Part shown: positions 12,604 through 26,100 of the stretch, piece after piece
Layout: each line of letters starts with the position of its first letter
Position numbering within the stretch: the stretch's first letter is position 1
Assembly (NCBI RefSeq): GCF_954871325.1
Contig: NC_088775.1
Location: forward strand, 44,555,561-44,619,560
Reading direction: 5' to 3'
From: Gordionus sp. m RMFG-2023
Lineage: Eukaryota; Nematomorpha; Gordioida; Chordodea; Parachordodidae
DNA length: 64,000 bases
The notes under the pieces: model-generated
What the model saw: only the letters and a program-made list of their open reading frames with translations
What the model was told of the DNA's origin: nothing
Databases searched by the model: none
Program-made: the position numbers and the translations under genes

Positions 12604-14562
12604 CGCAAGGTCTAAAAGTCGAAAGGCTTGGTAATACGAAAGGCTAAAAAATAATATTGAAAATAAAAATAACAAAGAAAATGATTAATGAGATATTTGA
12701 TTGATTTATTGCTTTTTTTAGAGAAAAAATATTATAATATCATTACATTATAATATATTAAAAATATGGAAATTTTAAGATCTTTTCAATTTTTTTATTA
12801 AATCTTTGAAATAATTTGCGGCTTTTAAAAATTAATTTTATTATATTAATTTTATATTAATTATTTTAATTAAATTAATATTTGGTTATGATTTTATATA
12901 TTAAGTAAGTATAAATATATTGTAATTACTTGATAAAGAAGTAAATGAGAAACATAAATTTTTTAAGGTATTTTTAATTTGAGAAAGTATTTAAGAGGGG
13001 AAAGGCTAACATCTTAAACGTAATTTTGAATATAATTATATCATTGAACTCAGAATGTAATTCTCGATCCAAAACCGCTTAGTTGTATTTTTTTTATCCG
13101 GTTCACAAAATTTTTTTGTCGCGAAAGACTTTTATAGGGGAAAGGCTAACATCTTAAACGCAATATTGAATATAATTATATCATTGAACTCAGAATTTAA
13201 TTCTCTATCCAAAACTGCTTAGAAGTATTTTTTACGTTACGTTTCCGGTTCATAAAATAAATTTTTTGTCGCGAAAGACATTTATAGGGGAAAAGCTAAC
13301 ATCTTAAACGTAATTTTGAATATAATTTTATCATTAATTTAATTCTCTATCCAAAACCGCTTAGATGTATTTTTTTTATCCGGTTCACAAAATAAATTTT
13401 TTGGCGCGAAAGACATTTATAGGGGAAAGGCTAACATCTTAAACGTAATTTTGAATATAAATATATCATTAATTTAATTCTCTATCCAAAACCCTTAAGA
13501 TATATTTTTTTACGTATCCGGTTCACAAATTAAATTTTTTGTCGCGAAAGACTTTTATAGGGGAAAGGCTAACATCCTAAACGTAATTTTGAATGTATTT
13601 ACATCATTGAACTCAGAATTTAATTCTCTATCCAAAACCGCTTAGATGTATTTTTATTTCAGGTTCACAGAATAAATAATTTGTCGCGAAAGACTTTTAT
13701 AGGGGAAAGGCTAACATCTTAAACGTAATTTTGAATATATTTATATCATTGAACTCAGAATTTAATACTCTATCCAAAACCGCTTAGATATATTTTTTTA
13801 ATTTCTGGTTCACAAAATAAATTTTTTGTCGCGAAAGACTTTTATAGGGGAAAGGCTAACATCTTAAACGTAATTTTGAATATATTTACATCATTGAACT
13901 CAGAATTTAATACTCTATCCAAAACCGCTTAGATGTATTTTTTTAATTTCCGGTTCACAAAATAAATTTTTTGGGGCGAAAGACTTATATAGGGAAAAGG
14001 CTAACATCTATAACGTAATTTATAATATAATTATATCATTGAACTCATAATTTAATTCTCTATCAAAAACCGCTTAGATGTATTTTTTTACGTTTTCGGT
14101 TCACAAAATATATTTTTCGTCGCGAAAGAATTTTATAGGGGAAAGGCTAACATCTTAAACGTAATTTTGAAATTATTTATATCATTGAACTCAGAATTTA
14201 ATTCTCTATCCAAAACCGCTTTGATATATTTTTTTACGTTTCCGGTTCACAAAATAAATATTTTGTCGCGAAAGACTTTTATAGGGGAAAGCCTAACATC
14301 TTAAACGTAATTTTGAATATAATTATATCATTAATTTAATTCTCTATCCAAAACCGTTTAGATGTGTTTATTTACGTTTCCGGTTCACAAATTAAATTTT
14401 TTGTCGCGAAAGACTTTTATGGGGGAAAGGCTAACATCTTAAACGTATTTTGAATATATTTACATCATTGAACTCAGAATTTAATTCTCTATGCAAAACC
14501 GCTAGATGTATTTTTTTGATTTCCGGTTCACAAAATAAATTTTTTGCCGCGAAAGACTTTAA
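12604..14562 (+). mobile_element. Solo arm of the satellite-armed foldback element
   Basis: Starts CGCAAGGTCTAAAAGTCG, the same terminus as the element at 45430-50253, followed by the same ~390-bp AT-rich leader. From about 12996 come about eleven tandem ~145-bp units, each with GGGGAAAGGCTAACATC, then TCTATCCAAAACCGCTTAGA and a GTCGCGAAAGAC block. The array stops at about 14562 with no opposed arm and no second terminus. Units differ by small substitutions and short losses, more than those of the 47-50 kb copy, so this arm looks older. It carries no coding sequence. Confidence 0.8.
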
Positions 14563-15288
14563 TTAATGAATAAAAAAAATAATTTAATATATAATTATCT
14601 AAAAGAATGACTAAAAAAGGGACTATAAAAATACTAAATATATATTAAATGCAGATGAAAAGGAGTGCTAAAGGAAATCACTCGCCCTCTCATAGTATCA
14701 CACGCCTGTCTTCCCTATATAAAATTGAAATAATGGTTAAGATATAATTTCAAATTATTCAGTTGCCTGCTAAATATTTTATTATTTGAATACAGTATTC
14801 AATCAAAAAATGTAAATAAGAATTTATTTGATAAAATAAAATGCGGAATAAGATAATTTTGGCTAAAATGTTAATTTAAATAGGCTAAATTAGAGTCATT
14901 TAACAACACTAATTATTTAGCCTAAGATAACAAGCAAAATTGAATATATCATTTTGAGTATTCACGAGGGTTGCCACTTGCCAGGTCTTTTCAAATTGCG
15001 GGAGAAATTTGGTATTTTCCTGGATAAATATGAAAATTGCGGTAGAAATATAAAAATGGCTAATAGTGCTGGCTTTCAGCCTGGATTGTGAATTAGTTTA
15101 GTTAACCCCCTATTATTTCTTATAATTTCTTTATATAAATATTAACAAAGTCGGTAACGTTTTATAATTTCAGAATAGGTAATATTTTTCAAATTAAATT
15201 CTTTGTAGTGGAGTTACTTTATTTGTATTATATACAAAGAAAATCATTTGAATCTCATCAAACAAGACATCAATGTCTATCGGTATAT
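14563..15288. other. No recognisable gene
   Basis: AT-rich sequence. Nothing identified. Confidence 0.5.
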
Positions 15289-15790
15289 TTAATATATATA
15301 TATATTATTACAAAAAACATCAATTGATGGTTTCTGTTCCAAGGTAATAATATCTATACAATTGTAAATCGAGTTATTGAAATCAAATTTTGATTGCAAA
15401 TTTTCTAAAATTGTCTTAATAAAAATATTTGCTTCCTTTAAAAATACATTAATTAGATTAATATTTGACATTTTAATATGATATTTTCAGCAATAGCCCC
15501 AATTATTGTCAATTAATTATTAAGTGTAAAGATGAACACAGCTGCAGCATAATTTTGTGAATTTTTATTAAATTCTTCTTATTGCAACTGCATATTAACA
15601 ACATGTAGTAGATTTCCTACATGCGATCATCCCTAAATATGCCTCTGCCATTTCATTCTCGAAAAGATTTTTCAAAATATTAGGACAGCTTTTATAATTT
15701 TTATTTAAGAAAATATTTTTTGAAGGTTCGTAAAATTTTAAAATTTTATCGATGGCAAGTATTAATGATATAACCACCTGATAGGGGCAT
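15289..15790 (-). pseudogene. Possible hAT transposase remnant, ZNF862-like
   Basis: Two minus-strand frames, 15777-15595 and 15471-15289, separated by stops. The first contains the order S-C-P-N-I-L-K-N-L-F-E-N-E then AEAYLGMI. This resembles the stretch after the TRW block in KIAA1586/ZNF862-type hAT transposases, where a helix is followed by a conserved A-x-A-Y-L. The second continues in a compatible order (NLINVFLKEANIFIKTILE). No termini or duplication were found. The assignment rests on pattern memory and is weak; it may be an unrelated frame. Confidence 0.3.
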
Positions 15791-17311
15791 GTCGCAACAA
15801 CTCACGTCATTCCAAGTCAGACCACTTCACCAAGACCAATTCTTTTAATCAATTAACTCTTTTAATTGATGAACTAAATTCCTTAAAACATTTTATTACA
15901 ATTATTTTGACATCCACAGATAATACTAACAAAAATATGTATAAACTTATTTTCAAAAAAAAAAATACTTTCAAAAATATAATCGTACAAACTTACTTCC
16001 AAAAATACGAAGAAAACTTACCAACATCAAGTAATCTTTTTCTTTATCGCAATATCATGTTGAAATTTTGGAATTATAATTGATCACATGTGATTATGAA
16101 GAAATGGTAAATTTGGTACAAAAAGAAAATAACATGTTGAAATTTTTGGAATTATAATTGATAACATGTTATTAAGAAGAAATGGTAAATTTGGTGCAAA
16201 AAGAAAATAAAATTTATTTTATGTTTTCTTTTTTTATAAACAAATTCTTAAATTACAATTTTGGGGAATTAAAAAAAGATATAATAAACAAATTATATGC
16301 CAATTAAAGGAAAAAAATATCCATAAAAATAACTACCCCAATCATGCGAATCACCAGGCTACATTATTATTCTTTCCATAAAATTAATTACAAATGAAAG
16401 GCAACTTCTATTTTTTCTTTTTCTTCTGGCGCACAAATCACATTCATATATATGAACATAAGTAGGAGAAAAACAAAACAATAGAAGGGCTGGCGAAAAA
16501 AAATACTTAAGGAAAAATTTTTTTTTACCAAATGTTATCGACTAGTAACTCCCCTCTTTTTTCATATATTATCTGGATCAAAAAATATTATCCTTTTTAT
16601 AGATTTTATGAAGCACCATGATAAAAAAAATCATTCACCACATTGATACTGTCTTCTTTCCAACAAATATATACTTTTACACCTGACCACTACACAAAAA
16701 GGGATAAAAAATATAACAACTGGCAGACCTTGCCGATGAAAAATACTTTTTATCAATATGAATGATCAAAACAAAGACATGATCAAACCAACTTTTCGAA
16801 TAACACTGAGAACAAAAACTTTTCAATACCATACAAAACCAGATGTTAATACAAAACAAAGGCATGACAAAAACAAACCTTTTTTAATATACCAAGAATA
16901 AAACTTTTCTAACGAAAAATAAGTTCTTTCTTGCATGACTCTCGTTTGATGATATTATTTATATTAATATAACTCATTTAATTTGTATCATAAAACTTGT
17001 ATCACCTATATTGATATAAATTGCCCGAATTGAACCCCCAAAAAATATAACTCGTTTAATTTGTACCATAAATTCTCCTTGTAAGGTACATTACCGATCT
17101 AAGATTCGGAAAATTAAGAACTTAGCCTAATATTTGAGCATAAAGACTCAAAATATTAAGAATTAAGTTTAATATTTGAGAATAAAAACTCAAAACATTT
17201 AGAATTAAACCTAATATTTAAGCATTATTTAAGCATATTTCCCATATTATCCTTACCTTTTCTTATTTTCTCCTAATCTTACGTGGTCATTATGTCTGAC
17301 CATCGTAACAC
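15791..17311. other. Gene-poor stretch with an ~83-bp direct duplication
   Basis: Positions about 16060-16140 and 16134-16216 are adjacent direct copies containing TTGGAATTATAATTGAT and GAAATGGTAAATTTGGT. The block to the right ends where the gypsy fossil begins, and part of this stretch may be its LTR: a possible LTR edge, TGTTACGATGG on the minus strand, lies at about 17312. No second copy was found to prove it. Confidence 0.4.
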
Positions 17312-20300
17312 CAGTTATTAGCGAAATTTCATTTAATTTTGAACTAAGGTTTCCCTTTCCCATTTCTTTCCCTTTTGTCAAACAACCTGGCCCAAACCTT
17401 CTGGCTCACTGGAAATTTTATCCCTGCTTTTCTCCCAATGAGGCAGTAACGTTCCCCTTTGGTTTAAAGAAATCTAAGGGACACCGTGTTCGTCTACCTA
17501 AAAATAACTCCACAGGTGTACCACCCTCTCTATTGCGAGAATTAAGGTAATATAATTGAGAGATGTACGCCTCATCCTTATGATTACCAGCCTTTCTAAT
17601 CCAACTTTTAACAATCGCTACTATCCTCTCAGCTTGTCCATTCGAGCTGGGATGATACGGCGGCGTAAGAATATGCTGAGTTTGTAACAGCACTGTTTAA
17701 ACTCCTCACTTACAAAGGCTGGACTCCCATCAGACACTATTGTGTCTGGCAAACCGAATCGGGCATATAATTCCCGTAATTTCTTAATAACTATTTTAGT
17801 GGTATAACCATGAACCTCAGCATATTCTATCCACTTTGAATACGAATCTACAACTAAAAAATATGACTTTTTATTAAGATCTAAAAATCGATGTGGAGGC
17901 GCTCCCACGGTTTCTTTGATCGGGGCACGTTTGACCTACCTCTTTACAGGGCATAGAGGCACAGATATTACAAGGAACACATTGCCTCGTAATCCGTTTA
18001 ATATCATTGCCCATACCAGGCCACCATACATATTCTCGAGCCCAAGATTTCATCTTGTCTCGACCTTGATGTCCTGCATGCAATAAATTCATAATTTTAC
18101 TACGTAACTAAAAAGGAAGTACGGCCCTGTTTCCCCTCACAATAAAATCATCAACAATTGACAATTCCTTTTGTATTTTTTTATAAGAATCATGTTTGTT
18201 TTTCCAAGGTTTTTCCCCCGTTAAACTCAATTTTACCCGACTTAAATCCTTGTCGTTCGAAGTACTTATTTTCAGATCCTCCCAATTGGTAGGACCTCCT
18301 TTTAAATATGACAGAGTACGCACTAAGGCCTCCTATCCATAAATACTTATCCTATCACTTATTTCAGGATCTGCACAGCCAGAACCTAATCTAGACAAAA
18401 TATCAGGCAAATGGTTCTCTTTCCCTCTCCGATATTTAATTTCCACATTAAAACTTCCTACCAATAACAACCAACGTTGCAACCGGAAAGATAACATTAA
18501 CTCCCTATTATCCTTCTTAAATAAGTGAATTATGGGCTTATGGTCGGTAAAAATTAGAATTTTTTACCAATCAAATATTCACGATATTTTGACAATCCAA
18601 AAATAACAGCCAAGGCCTCCTGTTCAATCACAGAATACCTCGTTTCCACATCTCTAACAACTCTTGAAAAAAAAACCGGTCTTTCCATACCCTCAACTAA
18701 ATGCAATAATGCCCCTCCAATACCCTTGTTAGACGCATCCACTGCCAAGATTATTTCCAAATCGTTGTTAAAACAGACCAAAATGGGTTCTTTCCCAATT
18801 TCTTGTTTCAACATTTCAAATGCAATTTGTTGTTCCCCTGTCCATTCAAAAGGAACCCTTTTTAACAATAATTTATATAAAGGTATCGCAATCTTTACAA
18901 AATCATCCAAAAATCTATGGTAATGATTAACCATACCCAAAAACGATTGAACTTCTGCCTTATTAGTAGGCTGCTTCATATTCGATATATTTTTCAAATT
19001 TTTATCTAAAGGTTTCCCTTCCATCTCATTAATCTAATGTCCTAAATAAATAACCTCGGCTTAAATACTTCTTCAAGACAATGATTATGTTGCTCGGGCG
19101 TCGCCCCAGTGATCAACACATCGTCCATGTAATAAAATACGTCTTCCAAACCTTGGAAAACTGATGCCATTGTACGCTGGAAAATAGGCGCTGATTTGCT
19201 TAACCCAAAAGGTAATCTACAAAAGGCAAACAAGCCTTTAGGCGTCGTTATAGTCATCAGTTTACGAATTTTCTCCTTCAAAGCTAATTGTAAATATGTC
19301 GAAAAATCAACTTTAGAAAAATATTTTGCACACTTTAAATTGGCCAAAATTTCTTCAATTCGGGGTAAGGGATACTTGACATCCACAACCCAACGGTTTT
19401 AGTGACTCGAAAATCAGCACATAACCTCAACTTTCCATAGGACTTCTTCACGGGAACCAAAGGTGTTGCCCATTCACTATATTCCACCGGAACAATAATG
19501 CCGTCTTCTACCCAACTGTCTAATTCATCTTCGATCTCCTTTTTCCATTCAAAAGGAACTCGTCGACACGCTAGAAAAATAGGCGAAAATCCTTTACATC
19601 CACTTGATAATCATTAAGAAAACCTAAAGTGTCTTCGACAATTATTTCATATTTCTCATTAAAAGAAATATATCCTCATGCATTTTATGTAATCCATTAC
19701 CGTTAATAGCAACTATTTGATCTCCATTAATTTTACTATTGTCCTCAATCATTAATTCCATGCAAATTACATACATATCAAAATTAAGGGTTGAATTACC
19801 TTCTTTTACGGTTAAATCCGTCCCTTCTATTTCACAAATTTTATCTCGAATTATTAGCCATACTTTTGTTCTTGGTCGAACCATTCTGTATTGCAAAAAT
19901 ATTCCAATAATTATTGAAGGGACCTAACTTGACAATCCAATCCCACCCCACAGGCGCGTACGCAGGAATTTGGTCTGGGGGAGGGGGGGGGGGATAAAAA
20001 AAATTTTTAAGAAATATTATTATTATTTAAAAATATTACGCATAAATTTATTAGGACTAATAACTTTTCTAATACACAATTTTAAATAAATGTGAATTAC
20101 AAAAAAATTATATATATAAACCGGCATTGAAAAACTATAAAATAAATGTGAATTATAAAATATAAAGTGAATATAACCACGATATGAATCACTTAAATGA
20201 CCCAAAATTGAAATTAGAATTTTTTGAGCCTTTAAAATTTATATATAAAGTATAAAATTAAATGTTGGAAATATAAATTATACACAAAATGTTTCTTATG

Positions 20301-20433
20301 AATAATTTTATTTTGTATGTTTTGAGCTAATTTTTCAATTATCTCATTACTTGGCGTTAAATGTCTATGTATATTCAAAAGATCCAAATCATTCAATCTA
20401 CTTTCAGAAGTTGTATTTCATAGGTATGTTTTT

Positions 20434-20567
20434 CAAAGACTTGCAGGCCCGGTCTCCGGGCCGGGCCATATGAAAATTTTATTTTCAAAAAAACCGGGCC
20501 GGGCTTGAAAATTTTTTAAAAAAAAATCCGGGCCATGCCCTGAAAATGGTACCTCTGCAGGGCTCTG
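20434..20567. mobile_element. Short GC-ended hAT relic (134 bp)
   Basis: Starts CAAAGACTTGCAGGCCCGG and ends in CCTCTGCAGGGCTCTG, with GGGCCGGGCC blocks between: both ends of the family at 21011-22241 with almost no interior. It interrupts the dimerisation region of the host hAT, as comparison with 50.9-51.1 kb shows. No clean 8-bp duplication is visible (ATGTTTTT against TTATTCTT). Confidence 0.65.
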
Positions 20568-21010
20568 TTATTCTTCTAATGTTTATGGGAAGAGTTGCTA
20601 TGCTAATATATATAACCATTTTAATACATTGGGAATATAATCTAAAAGGTGTTTGAAATAATGCAAAGCATCCATAGCATTTTTTGGGACTGTATCAACC
20701 ATAGTTAATCTTTTAATCATAGTTATTCAGCCAATAAGGCATCATAAGATATTTTAACATCTTCGTGATAAAAATCTAACAAATATTTATTTTTTTTTCC
20801 ATCACCATCTGAAAAAGGTTGGAAAGGCTTTTGTGGAAGTAATATCTGCGGATTTGTAAGTGCTGCATGATGAATTAAAAACCATTCATTTATTTAGGTT
20901 ATAAATGTATCTAAGAGAGGGGCCATTTGTTTCATAAAACTCTTCTACTGATCTTATATTAATGTTTTGACGATGAGCTTGCTTGCTGCAAGTCGAGGGA
21001 GACAAATTTT

Positions 21011-22241
21011 CAGAGACCTGCAGGCCCGGCCCTAAACCCGGCCGGGCCGGGCCGGGCCTAAAATTTTTTTTTTAAATATATCCGGGCCGAGCCGGGCCTT
21101 AATATTTTTTATAAAAATTTTTACATTATGAGTAAAGGTTATAAGATTATATTATATTATAGTTATGATTAATATAATATTGGGAGATGGTTAACACTAC
21201 CTAACACCCACAGATCGATTTAATTATTAATTTCCTGCAAATTTATTCAAAGTATTAATATATTTTTTTTAAATTCATATCTAAATTTTTACAACATATA
21301 CCAAAACAATCAAATAAAGGAATATCTTAAATAAGCCCCAATATTCAAGTATTATTAATATATTTTTTTATAATTCATATCTAAATTTTTAGAATATATT
21401 TTACCAAAACAATCAAATAAAGGAATACTTCTTGTAGTTTGTAATACCTTTCAAAGCGAAAAAGGAGAAATAAAATTGATTTTACTTAATATAAAGCATT
21501 TTTTAATTGAAAAATTTATTTTACACAAGTATCATTTTATTTCTCTTTTTCTCTGTCCCAAATTCAAGCAATTACGTATGTTGTCCGGGACAGATCGCAA
21601 GATGACGGAAAACTATATAAAAGATAATATTAAATTACAAGAGGCTCAGGAAGTAAATGAAATACCATCGACCAGTCAAATTACGACTGTTGTTAAACAA
21701 ATAATCGTTTTATTACAAATGGGGCGATGGTAATTCTGGTAATATGTCAATACCCAATGATGAGTATTATTATTACATAAATAAAAAAAATAGATGAAAC
21801 ATTTAAGGTGGATAATTTGTTAGAGTGGTGGGCGGCTCATCAAAGCGAATTTTTTGCAATATAAAATATAGTATATGCTCAAAATATCCATTTTTATAAA
21901 TAACAGTTTTATAATTTTTATAAATTCAATATAATATTCTCAAAAAATTAGCTTTTTACATGTATTTTTTAAATAATAAGCGATAATACTCACTGAAAAA
22001 TATGGTAAAATACCTCATAGGTGAATTTATGTATATACCAGGTCGAATATAATTTTAAAAAATTCCAAGCCGGGCCTGAAATTTTTTTTTAAATCCGGGC
22101 CGGGCCGTAAAAAATTTTTTAAAAAAATATACGGGCCGGGCTGGGCCGTAAAAATTTTTTTAAAAAATATCCGGGCCTGGCCGGGCCTAAAAAATTTAAA
22201 ACCGGGCCGGGCCGTGCAAATGGTGCCTCTGCAGGTCTCTG
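21011..22241 (+). mobile_element. GC-ended hAT, deletion derivative with transposase remnant
   Basis: A perfect 8-bp duplication CAAATTTT (21003-21010, 22242-22249) flanks ends CAGAGACCTGCAGG and CCTCTGCAGGTCTCTG. Both subterminal regions hold repeated GGGCCGGGCC blocks separated by runs of A and T. Inside, the plus strand keeps transposase remnants: 21569-21733 reads MLSGTDRKMTENYIKDNI and onward to PSTSQITTVV, and 21806-21860 reads FKVDNLLEWWAAHQSEF. The latter is the conserved W-W-x-x-x-x-x-E/F block near the C-terminus of hAT transposases. Stops separate the blocks and no dimerisation domain remains, so it is not autonomous. Confidence 0.85.
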
Positions 22242-23335
22242 CAAATTTTAAACACATATAGCTCTGCTTTTAACTCAACAATAACTTATAAAATATCTTC
22301 TTCATCAACATTAGCCCTAATTTTTCTGAGTTCTAATAAAATGCTCTACGCTATTCTCATCTTCTTAATCAAGTCAATCATGTTTTTGAAAAGTATTACA
22401 TATAATAGTTGTATAATTAAATAATACATTCTAATGAGAAAAAAAATTTGAAATAAGTTATGAATCCAATAATTTTCTTGCTTCTGAGGAAATATTTCTT
22501 TCAAGCCATTGTGATATTTCAGTATAAGCATTAATAATTAGCTCTTCTAACTCCATAAAAGCTGTTATGCTTGATGGCGGAGACTCGATCTCGTTGGACA
22601 AGCTTGCAATTTCTTTCTTCCTGTTGGACTAGGAGTTTCAGAGATAATTATTATTTGACTAAAAATTTAGATAAATAATACGCCACTAAAATTTGAAAAT
22701 AATAGGTAAATTACGTCAAGGAAAACTTGAAATCGAAATTAATTGATAAAATAACTTAGTAGATGAATGTGATAAATGAATGTAATTAAATATATATATG
22801 AGATAGGAATAAATATTAACAAATATAAATTAATATTAACAATAATATTTTTGAGAAATATAATCCGGCATCTGCGTATTTTGGCTTTGGGGGGAGGGAT
22901 TTGTCCCCCTGCCCCCCCCCGCTGCGTACGCGCCAGCCACCCCATGATGGTTTCCACATCTTTCTTCACTACCCATAAGTCTAGAAAAAATGTTGTATCA
23001 TTGAGAAGGACTCCCAACTTGGTCTTTCCCAAAACTACTATTTCAGATCCATCAAATTGCCTGACGCACATAGATTCTCTTCCAAGTATGCCCCCAGGCC
23101 AATACTTATAATAATTTTTCCTAGACATTTTTGAAATGCTAGCCCCTGTGTCGAACAACATATCGATGTCCCTCGAGTCAACTCTTACAGTAACTCTCGG
23201 ACAAGGACAAGGTTCGAGTAATCTTTCAGTCATTAAAATTTCATAGGTTCTAATTGACTGATCAATATTCATTCCATCTGAAACATTAGTTTCATTAGAA
23301 TTCACATTTGAACATAAATTCAACTCGGACATATA

Positions 23336-24479
23336 AATTTAGGATAATTTTTTTAAAAAATAATGAGGATTAATTATTATGTATTTGATAAAATTAAGAG
23401 CAAATCCTTGTTGACATTTTAATTTTTGAAGGAAAAATCGACAAAATTAATCTGGGCGGTCGTCTGGAGAGGAAATAATTAATGTATAATTTTATATCAT
23501 TTAGGGTTGTAGATGAAAATAATGACGGATTAACAAAGCAGTGTACAAAACACATTACATCCTGATAAAGATGATATGCCTATGTCTTGGTATACTGGTA
23601 AAAGAAGAACGCAAAACGATATTTCTGTCAATGTCAGCATTGGTATCCCCCTCTAAAAAAGAATCATGACGACAATGTTAACTCAACCATAAAACGGTTG
23701 TAAGTATTGTTATAAAGGCCATGACAGAACTACTGCATATTTTTCCATTAATAAAGTTGATGAAATTGGCCTTACTGTACATTCAAGTTTGAACACTCCT
23801 TTAAATATTCATGAAAGTTTCTCAGAGAATCGGATAAAGTAATATTTATATTAACTCCTAGTAAAGTGAATGTTAGTATGGAATTAAATGCTTATATTTG
23901 TTAAAAAATAGGCGGAGGTGGCATAGGGATTGTGGTAGTGGTGATAGAAATATCAGTTGGAGAACTGGGTGAAAATAAAATAAACATAGATATAAAACAT
24001 AAGATAAAAAAAAAAAAATAATCCTCCAGATGAGTTCTTTTCAAGCGTAGTTCTTTATTATTTTATCTACCAGTAACTCTAGGACGGGTAAGGCGTTTGT
24101 TTAATCGTCATTATTTTCTTTGCTTATCTTTAATAATAGATTCATCATGTTTTGTAGCAATGTGAGAGATTAGGGTTAGCCTAGAAAAATAAAGAAATCA
24201 GGCAAAAATATAAATAAACTATTGTTGAAATTAACAAACATTAAAATAATGTAAACCAGTAGATGGGTCAATATTAGATGCATATTTCTAAAAGTTGGAG
24301 GGCTGTCAACAAAAAATTTTTTTGGGAGACTTATCAAGCCTATTATGATATTCTAAAGGTATATTTTGCATTTGTTCATTATTAATGGCTGATATATCAA
24401 TATTTGAACAATTAAAGAGGAAATAAGATGGGGATAGTTTTCTAAAGTAAAAGAAAAAATTCTCAAGTTAATTTTATAA
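23336..24479. other. Gene-poor; a zinc-knuckle-like patch at 23690-23840
   Basis: Mostly AT-rich. On the plus strand at 23698-23745 the frame reads CKYCYKGHD, resembling the C-x2-C-x3-G-H core of a retroelement zinc knuckle. An upstream stretch reads MPMSWYTGKRRTQNDISV. It lies on the opposite strand to gypsy fossil 1, so if real it belongs to another element. Too little remains to name it. Confidence 0.3.
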
Positions 24480-26100
24480 GGTGGGATTAAAATAAAATAC
24501 CATTCGGAGAGACCAATTGGCAAACTTAATAAAAAATAGGATCCTTGTGAATAGGTATAGGATAATTTAAATAATCTATAAATACCGTAATATGTATTTT
24601 TTTTGGAATAAATAAAATCCTAAAAATAGAAAACTCCGTTTAGTATTTTTTATTAAAGAATAAAAAGGAGTATTGTTAAAAAAGGTAGGATCCTTAAGAA
24701 TAAATATATAATTTAATTGAATAAAAATAAATATTGTAATATATATTGATTTTTTGGAATAGATAAAGAATCCTATATAAAATTATTTATAATAAAAATA
24801 ATGTACTATGTATATTTTTTGAGCATTACACAAAATATTCAGCAGGGATAATAGAGCAATGGTGGATCCGACAAAATGGTAAGCTTTTAAAAAAGTAGGA
24901 TCCTTAAAAATTGTATTAATTTTGTTAAATATTAAAAATGTACTTTGTATATTTATCAATTAGTTAGACAAAATATTTATCAGAGATAAAAGGGCATTTT
25001 GTGTGGCCCGGCAAAATGGATAGCCTTAAAAATACGTAGGATGCTTAAAATAATATAAATTTATTTAAATTATAAAAAAATAATCGATTTTTGGGAATAG
25101 ATAAAAAATCTTATATAAAATATTTATAATAAAAATAATGTACTATGTATATTTTTTTTGTGCGTTATACAAAATAATCAGCAGGCATAATAGAGCGATG
25201 GTGGATCCGACAAAATGGCAAGCTTTTAAAAAAGTAGGATACTTAAAAATTGTATTAATTTTGTTAAATATTAAAAATGTACTTTGTATATTTTTCAATT
25301 AGTTAGACAAAATATTTATCAGAGATAAAAGGGCATTTTGTGTGGCCCGGCAAAATGGATAGCCTTAAAAATACGTAGGATGCTTAAAATAATATAAATT
25401 TATTTAAATTATAAAAAAATAATCGATTTTTGGGAATAGATAAAAAATCTTATATAAAATTATTTATAATAAAAATAATGTACTATGTATATTTTTTTTG
25501 TGCGTTATACAAAATAATCAGCAGGGATGGATCCGACAAAATGGCAAGCTTTTAAAAAAGTAGGATCCTTAAAAATTGTATTAATTTTGTTAAATATTAA
25601 AAATGTACTTTGTATATTTTTCAATTAGTTAGACAAAATATTTATCAGAGATAAAAGGGCATTTTGTGTGGCCCGGCAAAATGGATAGCCTTAAAAATAC
25701 GTAGGATGCTTAAAATAATATAAATTTATTTAAATTATAAAAAAATAATCGATTTTTGGGAATAGATAAAAAATCTTATATAAAATTATTTATAATAAAA
25801 ATAATGTACTATGTATATTTTTTTTGTGCGTTATACAAAATAATCAGCAGGGATAATAGAGCGATGGTGGATCCGACAAAATGGCAAGCTTTTAAAAAAG
25901 TAGGATCCTTAAAAATTGTTATATTAATTTAGTTAAATATTAAAAATGTACTTTGTATATTTTTCAGTTAGTTAGATAAAATATTCATAAGAGATAAAAA
26001 GACATATTGTGCAGCCTGACAAAATGGATAGCCTTAAAAATAGATAGGATGATTAAAATAATATAAATTTAATTAAAAAGTTAAAAAAATGACTTGCCTA
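24480..26100 (+). repeat. ~340-bp dimeric satellite
   Basis: Tandem units of 326-340 bp. The landmark CAGCAGGGATAATAGAGC or a variant recurs near 24842, 25181, 25519 and 25845. Each unit is itself two diverged halves of ~170 bp: one has GTGGATCCGACAAAATGG and the other GTGTGGCCCGGCAAAATGG, in matching positions after a shared ATACAAAATA/AGACAAAATA block. The central units are almost identical; the outer ones (24480-24840 and 25900-26100) are worn, as expected from unequal exchange. No coding sequence. Confidence 0.85.

Larger units (their letters stand above)
19951..22936 (-). mobile_element. hAT element (ZMYM1-like), deleted copy
   Basis: Bounded by a perfect 8-bp target duplication, CCACCCCA (19943-19950 and 22937-22944). 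Terminal repeats are CAGGCGCGTACGCAG and CTGGCGCGTACGCAG, 14 of 15 identical, followed by G-rich runs on both sides. The minus strand aligns with the fuller copy at 50360-53614. The C-terminal dimerisation region is at about 20330-20440, resuming after 20568. A middle helical region is at about 22250-22640. The N-terminal half is absent. Two GC-ended hAT elements sit inside, at 20434-20567 and 21011-22241. It is a defective derivative mobilised into a gypsy element. Confidence 0.9.
17312..23335 (-). mobile_element. Ty3/gypsy fossil 1, split by a hAT
   Basis: A minus-strand LTR-retrotransposon fossil. Parts recognised in genome order are: integrase with its zinc-binding region (17418-18092), spacer (18108-18323), RNase H with the connecting domain (18554-19024), reverse transcriptase with the Y-M-D-D box (19042-19386), and an aspartic protease with LFDTGAS (within 22925-23332). 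The protease and reverse transcriptase parts are separated by the hAT at 19951-22936. The element is broken, with about half a dozen breaks apart from the insertion. No gag part and no LTR pair were identified, so the outer limits are approximate. It is moderately old, and older than the hAT inside it. Confidence 0.85.

Noticed and set aside
16677-16865. 62-residue minus-strand frame, Cys-rich
   Set aside because: No family resemblance and it lies in sequence that may be part of an LTR.
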